From positions 55,181 through 119,180 of the forward strand of contig NZ_BMDZ01000007.1 in NCBI RefSeq assembly GCF_014636235.1: a stretch of DNA of 64,000 nucleotides, in the 5' to 3' direction. The stretch is from Tistrella bauzanensis (lineage in GTDB: Bacteria > Pseudomonadota > Alphaproteobacteria > Tistrellales > Tistrellaceae). Positions 1-8,233 of the stretch are shown one piece after another. How positions within the stretch are numbered: position 1 is the first letter of the stretch; each line of letters opens with the position of its first letter. The translations under genes were made by a program, and so were the position numbers. Below the pieces are notes generated by a model. It did no database searches. It was not told where the DNA came from and saw only the letters and a program-made list of their open reading frames with translations.

Positions 1-102
1 GCGCCGCGGCTGGTTTCGTGCATCAGTCTGCCATCACGGCGACGGGCGGAAGACACAAGAAACTGAACAGGCCCCTGCAAGAATGTTTCAGCATCCTTCA
101 TG

Positions 103-1014
103 TCAGAGGCCGTCATCACCCGACAGACGCGGCGCCAGCGCCTTCAAGGCAGCGGCCAGCGCATCACAGACCGCCCGCACCCGGGGCACACGGGCCATCT
201 GGGGATGAACCAGCAACCACAACTCGGTCGACAGCTCGGGAACCGGCGGTGCGACCCTGACGACATCCGGCAGGGCCGCGCCCACGAAACAGGGCAGCAG
301 GCCGAAGCCGATACCGGCGCGGATCGCCTGAGCGGCACCGGGCAAGGTATTGGCCCGGAAGCGGATCGCGTCCGGCGGCAGCTTTGCCGTGACCCACGCG
401 CCCGGACCGGAACAGGCAAGGGTGTCGTCATAGCCGATCCAGGGGCCATGGGCCGGATCGGCATGCCGCGCCGCCAGTGCCGCCTGTGCATGAACGGCCA
501 TGGCAATAGTGCCGACCCGTCTGCCTTTCAGAGCCGGATCAGGGCTGTTGGTGACGCGCAAGGCAATGTCGGCACTGCGCCGGGCAAGCGGCAGCGTCTG
601 ATTGTTCACCATCAGATCGATGGTGATCCGCGGCAGATCCCGGCACAGATCGGCCAGAATTGCCGGCAGAAGATGATCCGACACCGCATCGGGGGCCGTC
701 AACCGCACGCTGCCGTGCAGATTGTTGTCGCGCCCCGCGATCCGTGCTTCAAGGGCGGCGATATCGCCGCGCATGCGCAGAGCCAGCGCGCGCATATCCT
801 CGCCCGCATCGGTCAGCGTCCAGCCACCGGGCATGCGCTCGAACAGGCGCACGCCAAACCGGTCTTCGACCAGCCGGCAGCGTCGCGACAGGGTCGGATG
901 GCTGATCCGCAAGGCCAGTGCCGCGGCAGACAAGCTGCCATGTTCGGCCACCGCCAGCACGAGCCGCAGATCGTCCCAGTTCAGGCCGTTCGCAGACGAC
1001 GCCATGCCGAGCAC
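103..1014 (-). CDS. LysR-family transcriptional regulator
   Basis: This is a 303-residue LysR-type DNA-binding regulator of full family length. The N-terminal winged helix-turn-helix covers about residues 10-68 (WDDLRLVLAVAEHGSLSAAA, then HPTLSRRCRLVEDRFGVRLF), followed by the linker helix and a periplasmic-binding-protein-like effector domain from about residue 95 to 295. The Met at 1005 is an alternative start and lies closer to the usual distance from the HTH. It stands alone, with no clear divergent target inside the window. The ribosomal genes upstream are separated from it by a terminator hairpin at 1109-1148. Its ligand and target genes cannot be read from the sequence. Confidence 0.9.
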   Translation of the reverse strand: MLGMASSANGLNWDDLRLVLAVAEHGSLSAAALALRISHPTLSRRCRLVEDRFGVRLFERMPGGWTLTDAGEDMRALALRMRGDIAALEARIAGRDNNLHGSVRLTAPDAVSDHLLPAILADLCRDLPRITIDLMVNNQTLPLARRSADIALRVTNSPDPALKGRRVGTIAMAVHAQAALAARHADPAHGPWIGYDDTLACSGPGAWVTAKLPPDAIRFRANTLPGAAQAIRAGIGFGLLPCFVGAALPDVVRVAPPVPELSTELWLLVHPQMARVPRVRAVCDALAAALKALAPRLSGDDGL

Positions 1015-1108
1015 CGCGGTTGATGATGGTTGACGGACGACGGCCGCCTACCACGATCGCTATAGCGCAGATCGTCCCCTGCCCGCCAGCCCTGCCGCAT
1101 CCGCCACA

Positions 1109-1148
1109 ATGAAAAGCCGGCAGCCCATAAGGACTGCCGGCTTTTCAT
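1109..1148 (-). terminator. Rho-independent terminator after rpsI
   Basis: A perfect 15-bp inverted repeat (arms 1109-1123 and 1134-1148, 10-nt loop) has a GC core GCCGGCAG and A/T flanks. On the minus strand it folds about 40 nt after the rpsI stop and ends in a TTTTCAT run. It should end the rplM-rpsI transcript before the LysR gene. Confidence 0.85.
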
Positions 1149-1189
1149 AATGGCAGAGGCGGCCCGCGCCCCGAAGGGCGCGTCCCGGA

Positions 1190-1684
1190 TCAGCGCTTCG
1201 AGAACTGGAAGCTGCGGCGGGCCTTGGCCTTACCGTACTTCTTGCGCTCGACGACGCGGCTGTCGCGGGTGAGGAAGCCTTCCTTCTTCAGCGGCTTGCG
1301 CAGGTTCGGTTCGTACAGCATCAGCGCCTTGCTGATGCCGTGGCGAACCGCGCCGGCCTGACCGGAGAGACCACCACCGACCACGGTGGCAACGATGTCG
1401 AAGTGATCGACGACGTTGGCAACCGAGAACGGCTGACGGATGACCATCATCAGCACAGGACGCTTGAAATAGGCGTCGGCTTCCTGGCCGTTGACGGTGA
1501 TCTTGCCGGAACCCGGCTTCACCCACACGCGGGCAATCGCGTTCTTGCGCTTGCCGGTGGCGTAGGCCCGGCCCTGCGCATCGCGCACCGGCTCGGGAAG
1601 CTGCTCGTCCGCCATCAGACCGGCCGCCTGGGCCATGTCCTTCAGCGCGCCAAGACCCTGGGCCTGAACGTTGGTTTCGGTCAT
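1190..1684 (-). CDS. rpsI: 30S ribosomal protein S9
   Basis: Structural protein of the small ribosomal subunit, 164 residues. The conserved S9 core starts at about residue 38 ([20 protein letters not shown]). The C-terminal tail [17 protein letters not shown], which reaches the P-site tRNA, is intact. The roughly 35-residue acidic/hydrophobic N-terminal extension before the core is usual in Alphaproteobacteria. It follows rplM by 7 bp, so the two are co-transcribed, and a strong hairpin follows it. Confidence 0.98.
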   Translation of the reverse strand: MTETNVQAQGLGALKDMAQAAGLMADEQLPEPVRDAQGRAYATGKRKNAIARVWVKPGSGKITVNGQEADAYFKRPVLMMVIRQPFSVANVVDHFDIVATVVGGGLSGQAGAVRHGISKALMLYEPNLRKPLKKEGFLTRDSRVVERKKYGKAKARRSFQFSKR

Positions 1685-1691
1685 GGCTCGA

Positions 1692-2150
1692 TTACCCCAC
1701 GTTCTTGCGGTTCAGGGCGGCGACATCCAGCGGCTCAGGGGTCTGGGCCACATGCGGATGCTCGGGGCCGGCATAGACATGCAGCTTGCGCATCACGTCG
1801 CGGCCCAGCGGACCACGGGGCACCATGCGGCGCACGGCGGCCTCGATCACACGCTCCGGATAGCGGCCGTCGAGGATCTTGTCCGCGGTCCGCTCCTTGA
1901 TGCCACCGGGGTGACCGGTGTGCCAGTAATAGGTCTTCTGGGCACGCTTGCGGCCGGTCAGCACCACCTTTTCGGCATTGACGATCACGATATGATCGCC
2001 GCAATCCATATGGGGCGTGAACATCGGCTTGTGCTTGCCGCGCAGACGATTGGCAACAAGGACGGCGAGACGACCGAGAACGAGACCGTTCGCGTCGATC
2101 ACCGACCACTTGTGCTCGATGTCTGCCAGCTTGGCGGTATAGGTCTTCAT
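1692..2150 (-). CDS. rplM: 50S ribosomal protein L13
   Basis: Large-subunit ribosomal protein, 152 residues from the Met at 2150 ([15 protein letters not shown]). A start 12 bp upstream is possible, but MKTY is the conserved family start. Signature stretches include [16 protein letters not shown] and the [10 protein letters not shown]-like segment [17 protein letters not shown] near the C terminus. It heads the rplM-rpsI operon. The promoter must lie in the AT-rich part of the 340-bp gap upstream. Confidence 0.98.
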   Translation of the reverse strand: MKTYTAKLADIEHKWSVIDANGLVLGRLAVLVANRLRGKHKPMFTPHMDCGDHIVIVNAEKVVLTGRKRAQKTYYWHTGHPGGIKERTADKILDGRYPERVIEAAVRRMVPRGPLGRDVMRKLHVYAGPEHPHVAQTPEPLDVAALNRKNVG

Positions 2151-2162
2151 GAGCCTGGGCAC

Positions 2163-2502
2163 CGAGATGGGTTCGGGAAACTGGAGGCGGAGTATGCCAC
2201 GGATCTTTGCGCCGTCAACGGCAAAGAACTTTTTGTTTTCAATGCATTATCAAATCGGTATTATTTTACCACACAGCAGGCCCCAGGCAGGCCGCCGGTT
2301 TGAGGCCGATCGGGCGCAATTATGGCCCCGCGCGCGGTGCTTGGACGCGGCGCCCCTGCGGCGCTATGATGGCCAGCGAGGGCCGCTCCGCAACCGCCGG
2401 ATCAGGCCCGGTTCGACCACATCTCCGGTTCGACCACATCCCCAGGCAGCCCCGGCAACCATTGACGACCGGGGACGGGTGTGGCGCCCCCAGGGTTCAA
2501 GG
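2163..2502. promoter_or_regulatory. Intergenic region with rplM promoter area
   Basis: This gap of about 340 bp separates divergent rplM and the enoyl-CoA hydratase gene. Positions 2225-2275 are markedly AT-rich against the surrounding GC-rich DNA and include GGTATTATTTTACC, a short GGTA/TACC dyad. That is where a minus-strand ribosomal promoter is expected. I could not fix clear -35/-10 boxes. Near 2404-2445 a short direct repeat occurs (GGTTCGACCACATC, twice). No gene is seen. Confidence 0.4.
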
Positions 2503-2511
2503 ATGCGCCCA

Positions 2512-3330
2512 ATGACTGATCAGACCCCCGCCCGCACCCAGGCTGCCGCAGCCGATACGCTCGTCCGTCTTGATATTCATGACGATGGCGTCGCGGTCCT
2601 GACCTTGAACCGCCCGGCCCAGCGCAATGCTCTGTCGCTGGCGATGATGAGCGCGATCGAGGCGGCGCTGGACGAGATCGCGCGCAACCCGGCCGCGCGC
2701 GCCGTTGTGCTGCGCGGCGAGGGCCCGGCCTTCTGTTCCGGTCATGATCTGAAGGAGATGCGGGCCGATCCTGACAAGGCATCCCACGCCGCACTCTTCG
2801 CCCAGTGCAGCCGGATGATGACCCGGATCGTGCGTCTGCCCAAGCCGGTGATCGCCGAGGTGGGTGGCATCGCCACCGCCGCCGGCTGCCAGCTGGTCGC
2901 AAGTTGCGATCTGGCGGTCGCCGCCACCACTGCCCGTTTCGCGACCCCGGGTGTCAATCTGGGCCTGTTCTGCTCGACACCGATGGTGGCACTGTCGCGG
3001 GCCGTCGGCCGCAAGCATGCGATGGAAATGCTGCTGATGGGCGAAATGGCCGATGCCGAAACCGCGCACCGCTTCGGGCTGGTCAACCGGGTGGTGGCAC
3101 CTGAGGCGCTGTCGGACACCACCATGGGCATGGCCCGGCTGATCGCATCGAAATCTCCGCTGACGCTGCGCACCGGCAAGGAGGCATTCTATGCCCAGGT
3201 CGAGATGACCCTGGACGATGCCTATGCCTATGCATCGAAGGTGATGACCGACAACATGCAGACCAACGACGCGGTCGAAGGCATCGATGCCTTCCTTGGC
3301 AAGCGCAAGCCGATCTGGCAGGGACGCTGA
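2512..3330 (+). CDS. Enoyl-CoA hydratase/isomerase family protein
   Basis: A crotonase-fold enzyme of 272 residues, probably hydrating 2-enoyl-CoA or acting on a related acyl-CoA. The crotonase core shows LTLNRPAQRNALSLAMM near residues 28-45, the CoA/oxyanion segment FCSGHDLKEM near 80, and the second oxyanion loop GIATAAGCQLVASCDLAVAA near 120-140. The start at 2512 was chosen because AGGA lies 8 nt upstream; ATG at 2503 is the alternative. A CoA-binding protein follows after 4 bp, so the two probably form an operon with metY. The exact substrate cannot be assigned. Confidence 0.9.
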   Translation: MTDQTPARTQAAAADTLVRLDIHDDGVAVLTLNRPAQRNALSLAMMSAIEAALDEIARNPAARAVVLRGEGPAFCSGHDLKEMRADPDKASHAALFAQCSRMMTRIVRLPKPVIAEVGGIATAAGCQLVASCDLAVAATTARFATPGVNLGLFCSTPMVALSRAVGRKHAMEMLLMGEMADAETAHRFGLVNRVVAPEALSDTTMGMARLIASKSPLTLRTGKEAFYAQVEMTLDDAYAYASKVMTDNMQTNDAVEGIDAFLGKRKPIWQGR

Positions 3331-3334
3331 GCCG

Positions 3335-3853
3335 ATGACCGCCGATACCATCTCGCCAGCCGGCGCCGTGAACCACGACCGCTATCCCGACGCCTATATC
3401 CGCGACATCCTGCGCCAGTGCCGGGTGATCGCGATGATCGGCGCCAGCCCCAACTGGAACAGGCCCAGCTATTTCGCGATGAAATATCTGCAGGAAAAGG
3501 GCTATCGGGTGATCCCGGTGAACCCGGTCGCCGCCGGCCAGACCATTCTGGGCGAGCCGGTTTATGCGACGCTCGACGACCTGCCGGTGGTGCCCGACAT
3601 GGTGGACATCTTCCGCAATTCCGAGGCGGCGGGACCGGCCACCGACGACGCCATCCGCATCGGCGCCAAGGTGGTGTGGATGCAGCTTGGCGTGCGCAAT
3701 GATGCCGCCGCCGCCCGCGCCGAGGCCGCCGGGCTGAAGGTGGTGATGAACCGCTGCCCGAAGATCGAATATGGCCGCCTGTCCGGCGAACTGGGCTGGA
3801 GCGGCGTGAACACCGGCGTGATCAGCGCCAAGCGCATGGGGCCACCACGATGA
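3335..3853 (+). CDS. CoA-binding (YccU-like) protein
   Basis: A 172-residue protein consisting of one Rossmann-type CoA-binding domain of the YccU kind. The nucleotide-binding segment VIAMIGASPNWNRPSYF lies at about residues 29-45, followed by VIPVNPVAAGQTILGEPVY and VVWMQLGVRNDAAA. It lacks the rest of acyl-CoA synthetase, as is normal for this small family, whose role is not established. Its stop overlaps the metY start by 4 bp (ATGA), so translation is coupled. The pairing of a CoA-binding protein with an O-acetylhomoserine sulfhydrylase suggests a link to sulfur or acyl-CoA metabolism. Confidence 0.88.
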   Translation: MTADTISPAGAVNHDRYPDAYIRDILRQCRVIAMIGASPNWNRPSYFAMKYLQEKGYRVIPVNPVAAGQTILGEPVYATLDDLPVVPDMVDIFRNSEAAGPATDDAIRIGAKVVWMQLGVRNDAAAARAEAAGLKVVMNRCPKIEYGRLSGELGWSGVNTGVISAKRMGPPR

Positions 3854-5187
3854 CCGATCAGTCGAAGACGCCCGACAGCGCCCGAGACGGCAGGGAAAGG
3901 CCGGCATCCGGCGGCGATTTCGGCTTCGCAACCCTGGCCGTCCATGCCGGCAACCGGCCCGAGCCGCATACCGGCGCCCGGATCACGCCGATCTATCAGA
4001 CATCGTCCTTCGTGTTCGACAGCGTCGATCACGCGGCATCGCTGTTCAACCTTCAGACCTTCGGCAACATCTATTCACGCCTGGGCAATCCGTCGGTATC
4101 GGCACTTGAGGAACGGGTGGCGGCGCTGGAAGGCGGCCGCGGTGCCACCGCCTGCGCCAGCGGCCATGCCGCCCAGTTCCTGGCCCTGACCAGCCTGATG
4201 GAAACCGGCGACGATCTGGTCGCGTCGCGCTTCCTGTATGGCGGATCCTTCACCCAGTTCAGCCAGAGCTTCAAGCGCTTCGGCTGGGGGTGCACCTTCG
4301 TGGATGCGCGCGACCCCGATCAGGTTGCGGCGGCCATCGGGCCCCGGACCAAGGCGGTGTTCGTGGAAAGCCAGTCGAACCCGTCGGGCGTGCTGACCGA
4401 CATCGCAGCACTCGCCGATGTCGCCCATGCCCACGGCCTGCCGCTGATCGTCGACAACACCATCCCCAGCCCCTATCTGTGCCGCCCCTTCGACCTGGGC
4501 GCCGACCTGATCACCCATTCGCTGACCAAGTTCCTGGGCGGACACGGCAATTCGCTGGGCGGCGCGATCGTGGAAAGCGGCCGGTTCGACTGGAAGACCT
4601 CAGGCAAATTTCCGTCGCTGTCGGAACCCAATCCCGGCTATCACGGCCTGCGCTTCGACGAGACCTTCGGCGATTTCGCCTTCACGGTGCATGCCCATGC
4701 CGTGGCGCTGCGCGATTTCGGGCCGACCCTGTCGCCGTTCAACGCCTTCATGATCATGACCGGCATCGAGACCCTGCCGTTGCGCATGGAGCGCCATGTC
4801 GCCAACGCCAAACTGGTCGCCGCCTGGCTGCACGATCATCCGAAGGTCGCCTGGGTATCCTATGCCGGCCTGCCCAGCAGCCCGCAATACGATCTGGGCC
4901 TGCGCCAGATGCCGCGCGGCGTGGCGCCGGTCTTCACCTTCGGCCTGACCGGTGGCTATGACGCCGGCATCCGGCTGGTGGAGGGCGTGGAACTGTTCAG
5001 CCATCTGGCCAATGTCGGCGACACCCGCTCGCTGATCCTGCATCCGGCATCGACCACGCATCGCCAGATGTCGCCGGAAGACCGTGCCCAGAGCGGCGCC
5101 GGCGACGATGTGGTGCGGATCTCGATCGGCATTGAGGCGGTCGAGGATCTGATCGCCGATCTGGATCAGGCGCTGACGCGCTGCTGA
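3850..5187 (+). CDS. metY: O-acetylhomoserine sulfhydrylase (aminocarboxypropyltransferase)
   Basis: PLP-dependent enzyme of the Cys/Met metabolism family, 445 residues, making homocysteine from O-acetylhomoserine and sulfide. The family entry motif FATLAVHAGNRPEPHTGAR is near residue 25. Substrate-binding IYSRLGNPSVSALEERVAAL and the PLP-lysine region DLITHSLTKFLGGHGNSLGG (Lys near 220) are intact, as is the C-terminal LILHPASTTHRQMSPE. Its length fits the MetY subgroup rather than the shorter MetB/MetZ. MetA, encoded near 58 kb, has the acetyl-CoA-specific residue and would supply its substrate. Confidence 0.93.
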   Translation: MTDQSKTPDSARDGRERPASGGDFGFATLAVHAGNRPEPHTGARITPIYQTSSFVFDSVDHAASLFNLQTFGNIYSRLGNPSVSALEERVAALEGGRGATACASGHAAQFLALTSLMETGDDLVASRFLYGGSFTQFSQSFKRFGWGCTFVDARDPDQVAAAIGPRTKAVFVESQSNPSGVLTDIAALADVAHAHGLPLIVDNTIPSPYLCRPFDLGADLITHSLTKFLGGHGNSLGGAIVESGRFDWKTSGKFPSLSEPNPGYHGLRFDETFGDFAFTVHAHAVALRDFGPTLSPFNAFMIMTGIETLPLRMERHVANAKLVAAWLHDHPKVAWVSYAGLPSSPQYDLGLRQMPRGVAPVFTFGLTGGYDAGIRLVEGVELFSHLANVGDTRSLILHPASTTHRQMSPEDRAQSGAGDDVVRISIGIEAVEDLIADLDQALTRC

Positions 5188-5241
5188 CCCCCCGTCTCTC
5201 CTGACCACTGCCGCCACCTGCTTCCTGCCTGCCACCTGCCC

Positions 5242-5282
5242 CTGTCCGCCGCCCGCCTCTGTCCGCCACCCGCCTCTGTCCG
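5242..5282. repeat. 17-bp tandem repeat, 2.4 copies
   Basis: CTGTCCGCCGCCCGCCT (5242-5258) is followed directly by CTGTCCGCCACCCGCCT (5259-5275) and by the first seven bases of a third copy. It lies in the short gap between metY and the phosphatase gene, within a pyrimidine-rich run. Confidence 0.85.
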
Positions 5283-5298
5283 AAAGCCCGCCATCGCC

Positions 5299-5907
5299 AT
5301 GCCGACATCAATCCCGGCCGCTGCCGGGCCGGCCGCCCCTGCCCTTGCCGCGGTTGACCGCCTGATCTTTCTGCGCCACGGCCGCACGGCCTTCAACGCC
5401 GAAGGCCGTGTCGCCGGACAGACCGATATCCCGCTGGACGATACCGGCCGCGCCGAAGCCTGGGCGGCGATTGAGGCCCTGCGGCCGCTCGGCGTTGATG
5501 CGGTTGCGGCAAGCCCGATGCAGCGGGCGCGGGTCACCGCCGCTATCGTCGCCGCCGGTCTGGGTTTCGGCGACGATGCGGTGCAACTGGTGCCGGGCCT
5601 GCGCGAACGGAACTGGGGCATGTATGAAGGTGCGCCGCTGGGCGAGCGGCCGCCTTACGAGGAGACCCCGCCAGGCGGCGAGCCCTGGCCCGCCTTCGTC
5701 GACCGCACCGCCCATGCTCTGGCCGGCGCCCTGAAGATGATGGGCACGCCACGCCGGCCGCTGATCGTGGCGCATTCCGGCACCGCGCTGGCCCTGTCAC
5801 GGCTGCTGGATTGCCCGATGCCGGTCGACAAGGCCCAGAACGCCGTGCCGCTGATCTTCCAGCGCGCCCGCGACCGGTCGTGGCGCTGCTGGCTGCCGGG
5901 CCGCTGA
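5299..5907 (+). CDS. Histidine phosphatase family protein
   Basis: A cofactor-independent phosphatase of the phosphoglycerate-mutase-like superfamily, 202 residues. The catalytic RHG motif is in LIFLRHGRTAFNAEGRVAGQ (phospho-His near residue 26). The second catalytic His is in LIVAHSGTALALSRLL near 155, and the acidic loop is RERNWGMYEGAPLGERPPYE. The family includes CobC-type alpha-ribazole phosphatases and general sugar-phosphate phosphatases, and no cobalamin gene nearby supports a specific assignment. The C-terminal tail ends RSWRCWLPGR. Confidence 0.88.
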   Translation: MPTSIPAAAGPAAPALAAVDRLIFLRHGRTAFNAEGRVAGQTDIPLDDTGRAEAWAAIEALRPLGVDAVAASPMQRARVTAAIVAAGLGFGDDAVQLVPGLRERNWGMYEGAPLGERPPYEETPPGGEPWPAFVDRTAHALAGALKMMGTPRRPLIVAHSGTALALSRLLDCPMPVDKAQNAVPLIFQRARDRSWRCWLPGR

Positions 5908-5933
5908 CCCGGCAGCCAGTCTGGATCGTGCGG

Positions 5934-6563
5934 TCAGGCAGCCACGGCCGCCGGGGCCAGGGCCGAGATCTCGGCCTCGGCGGCCGTGAAGGCCGCGGCA
6001 AGCGCGTCCGGCCCCATACCGACGCCCTCGACTCGGACAATGCTGACATCGGTGATACCGATGAAGCCGAAGACCAGCTTCAGCCAGCTTTCCTGATGAT
6101 CGGCCGCCTGACCGGCGGCACTGGTCGAATAGACGCCGCCGCGGCTGGACGCGATGATCACCTTGCGGCCGCCTGCCAGACCCTCAGGCCCGTTCGGGCC
6201 ATAACGGAAGGTGCGGCCGGCACGGGCCAGACGGTCGATCCAGGCCTTCAACTGCGACGACACGGCGAAATTGTACATCGGCGCGCCGATCACGATGATG
6301 TCGGCTGCCAGGAATTCCGCCAGAACCGCTTCGGCCAACGCATATTCCTCGGTCTGCACCGGGGTCAGATCCTCGGTCTTGCCGGCGCGGACCACCGGCG
6401 GGCGTTCGCCCGGCAGATGCGGCAGTTCATCGGCGGCGAGGTTGCGGCTCACGATCTCCAGCCCCGGCATCGCATCAGCAATGGCATTGGTGATGCTGTC
6501 GGTCAGCCGGCGCGACAGCGACTGGGCACCAGCGACACTGGAATGGATCTGAAGCAGCTTCAT
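5934..6563 (-). CDS. azoR: FMN-dependent NADH-azoreductase
   Basis: A 209-residue flavodoxin-fold quinone/azo reductase that transfers two electrons from NAD(P)H via FMN. The N-terminal phosphate-binding strand-loop is MKLLQIHSSVAGAQSLSRRL. The FMN-ring segment IIVIGAPMYNFAVSSQLKAW is near residues 90-110, and SSRGGVYS near 145 is the third FMN loop. It is divergent from a LysR regulator, with an 18-bp perfect palindrome between them, the usual layout for a LysR-controlled detoxification gene. Confidence 0.93.
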   Translation of the reverse strand: MKLLQIHSSVAGAQSLSRRLTDSITNAIADAMPGLEIVSRNLAADELPHLPGERPPVVRAGKTEDLTPVQTEEYALAEAVLAEFLAADIIVIGAPMYNFAVSSQLKAWIDRLARAGRTFRYGPNGPEGLAGGRKVIIASSRGGVYSTSAAGQAADHQESWLKLVFGFIGITDVSIVRVEGVGMGPDALAAAFTAAEAEISALAPAAVAA

Positions 6564-6658
6564 GGGTCAGGTCTCCAGGTATGGTCAGGACTTTAGTTTC
6601 CTGCCCTATAGCTACGGGTGGAACGATCATGACGCCAGATGACAAAACCTGGATGATA

Positions 6659-6676
6659 GGTTCCATATATGGAACC
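6659..6676. promoter_or_regulatory. 18-bp perfect palindrome, candidate LysR operator
   Basis: GGTTCCATATATGGAACC is a perfect palindrome and ends one base before the ATG at 6677. It lies between azoR (start 6563) and the divergent LysR gene. Its TTCC-N6-GGAA symmetry resembles LysR-type binding sites, so it may control both genes. Its position makes the ATG at 6677 the likely LysR start. Confidence 0.6.
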
Positions 6677-7630
6677 ATGCATGACCTGAACGATCTGATG
6701 ATCTTCGCCCGCATCGTCGAGCATGGCGGTGTCGCGGCGGCGGCGCGGGCCATGGGCCTGCCGAAATCAACCGTCAGCCGCAGGCTGTCGGCACTGGAAG
6801 ACCGGCTGGGCGTCCGCCTGATCCAGCGCACCAGCCGGGCATGGATGGTGACCGATGTCGGGCGCGCCTATCACCGTCATTGTCAGGCGATGATTGCCGC
6901 CGCCGATGCCGCACAGGAGGTGATCGCCCATAATCAGGCCGAACCGCGCGGGCTGATCCGGATGAGTTGCCCGCTGCCATTGCTGTCGACCGCGATCGCG
7001 CCGATCCTGGCGCGCTTCATGGCCGATTTCCCCGAGGTGCGCATCGAGGTCGATGCCACCCAGCGCCGGGTCGATGTCGTCGAGGAAGGTTTCGATCTCG
7101 CCTTGCGGGTCCGGCCACTGCCGCTGGAAGACAGCGACCTGGTGGTGCGCATCCTGGGTCACAGCACGGTCGCGATCGTGGCGGCACCTGCCCTGCTCGA
7201 CCGCCATGCCCCGGTTCGTCATCCGGACGATCTTGCCCGCCTGCCGACCGTCGCCCAGATGCCACCCGGCGGACGCGGCAGTATCGAGGCCGTCGCGCCC
7301 GCGATCCGCCATTGGACGCTGACCGGCCCTGGGGGGGAAGCCGTCCGGATACCGCACGAGCCACGCTTCGCCGCCGACGACCTGCCGACCCTGCACCATA
7401 TGGTCCGTGCCGGTCTGGGCATCACGATCCTGCCGCATTATCTGGTTCAACACGATCTGACTGCCAGGCGGCTGGTCACACTCCTGCCCGACTGGCGGCC
7501 GCCTTCTGGCGCCGTCCATGCGGCCTTCCCCTCGCGCCGCGGTCTGGTTCCCGCGGTGCGCCGCCTGATCGATCGTCTGGCCGACGAATTCAATGGCGAA
7601 TCCGGCCTGTCGGAGACTGCCGCAGAATGA
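6677..7630 (+). CDS. LysR-family transcriptional regulator next to azoR
   Basis: A 317-residue regulator starting MHDLNDLMIFARIVEHGGVA. The HTH is at about residues 5-60 (GLPKSTVSRRLSALEDRLGV), followed by RTSRAW at the linker and an effector-binding domain from about 90 to 295. In-frame ATGs at 6581 and 6629 exist but would place a palindromic operator inside the gene. It lies divergent to azoR and overlaps the next gene, a flavin-reductase-like gene, by 4 bp (ATGA). Control of azoR, by analogy with other LysR/azoreductase pairs, is inference. Confidence 0.9.
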   Translation: MHDLNDLMIFARIVEHGGVAAAARAMGLPKSTVSRRLSALEDRLGVRLIQRTSRAWMVTDVGRAYHRHCQAMIAAADAAQEVIAHNQAEPRGLIRMSCPLPLLSTAIAPILARFMADFPEVRIEVDATQRRVDVVEEGFDLALRVRPLPLEDSDLVVRILGHSTVAIVAAPALLDRHAPVRHPDDLARLPTVAQMPPGGRGSIEAVAPAIRHWTLTGPGGEAVRIPHEPRFAADDLPTLHHMVRAGLGITILPHYLVQHDLTARRLVTLLPDWRPPSGAVHAAFPSRRGLVPAVRRLIDRLADEFNGESGLSETAAE

Positions 7631-8199
7631 ATACCCACCGGCACCGCCGCTTCGCCAAGTCGCCATTGCCCGTGCATCTGGTGCGGCGCTATCTGGAGCC
7701 CGGGCCGGTGGTTCTGGTCACCTCGGCCCATGGTGGGGCGACCAACATCATGACGCTGGGCTGGCACACGGTGATGGAGTTCACCCCGTCGCTGGTGGGA
7801 TGCATGATCTCGGCCGGCAATCACAGCTTCGATCTGATCCGGCGGAGCGGCGGCTGCGTGATCAATCTGCCGCCGGCCTCGCTGATCGACGCGGTGGTCG
7901 GCATCGGCAACACCAGCGGTGCGGCGATCGACAAGTTCCGGACCTTCGGCCTGACGCCGACATCCTCCACTGAAATCGAGGCGCCCGCGATCGCCGAATG
8001 CTTCGCCAGCATCGAATGCCGCATCTCGGATGACCGGCTGGTCGACAGCCATAATTTCTTCGTGTTCGAGGTGGTCGCAGCACATGTGGCGACACTGCGG
8101 CGTCGACCTGCGACCCTGCATTATACCGGTGACGGCGTGTTCATGATCTCAGGACGGCGGATCGACAAATCGGCCTTGTTCGACCCGCGCATGCTTTGA
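7627..8199 (+). CDS. Flavin reductase-like (FMN-binding) domain protein
   Basis: A 190-residue protein with the flavin-reductase-like split-barrel domain. Visible elements are PGPVVLVTSAHGGATNIMTL near residues 28-48, the flavin contact region SLVGCMISAGNHSFDLIRRS, and the CVINLPPASL strand near 82. Members bind FMN and reduce flavins or act as oxygenase partners. The start overlaps the LysR stop (ATGA), so it is translationally coupled. Together with azoR it suggests a flavin-based redox locus under one regulator. The physiological substrate is unknown. Confidence 0.88.
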   Translation: MNTHRHRRFAKSPLPVHLVRRYLEPGPVVLVTSAHGGATNIMTLGWHTVMEFTPSLVGCMISAGNHSFDLIRRSGGCVINLPPASLIDAVVGIGNTSGAAIDKFRTFGLTPTSSTEIEAPAIAECFASIECRISDDRLVDSHNFFVFEVVAAHVATLRRRPATLHYTGDGVFMISGRRIDKSALFDPRML

Positions 8200-8233
8200 G
8201 GGTGGCGCCGCGACCGGCAATCGGGAGGTCCAT

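Noticed and set aside
1-102. Possible gene at the left edge
   Set aside because: The short frames here overlap the LysR gene in antisense and have no ribosome site or recognisable motif.
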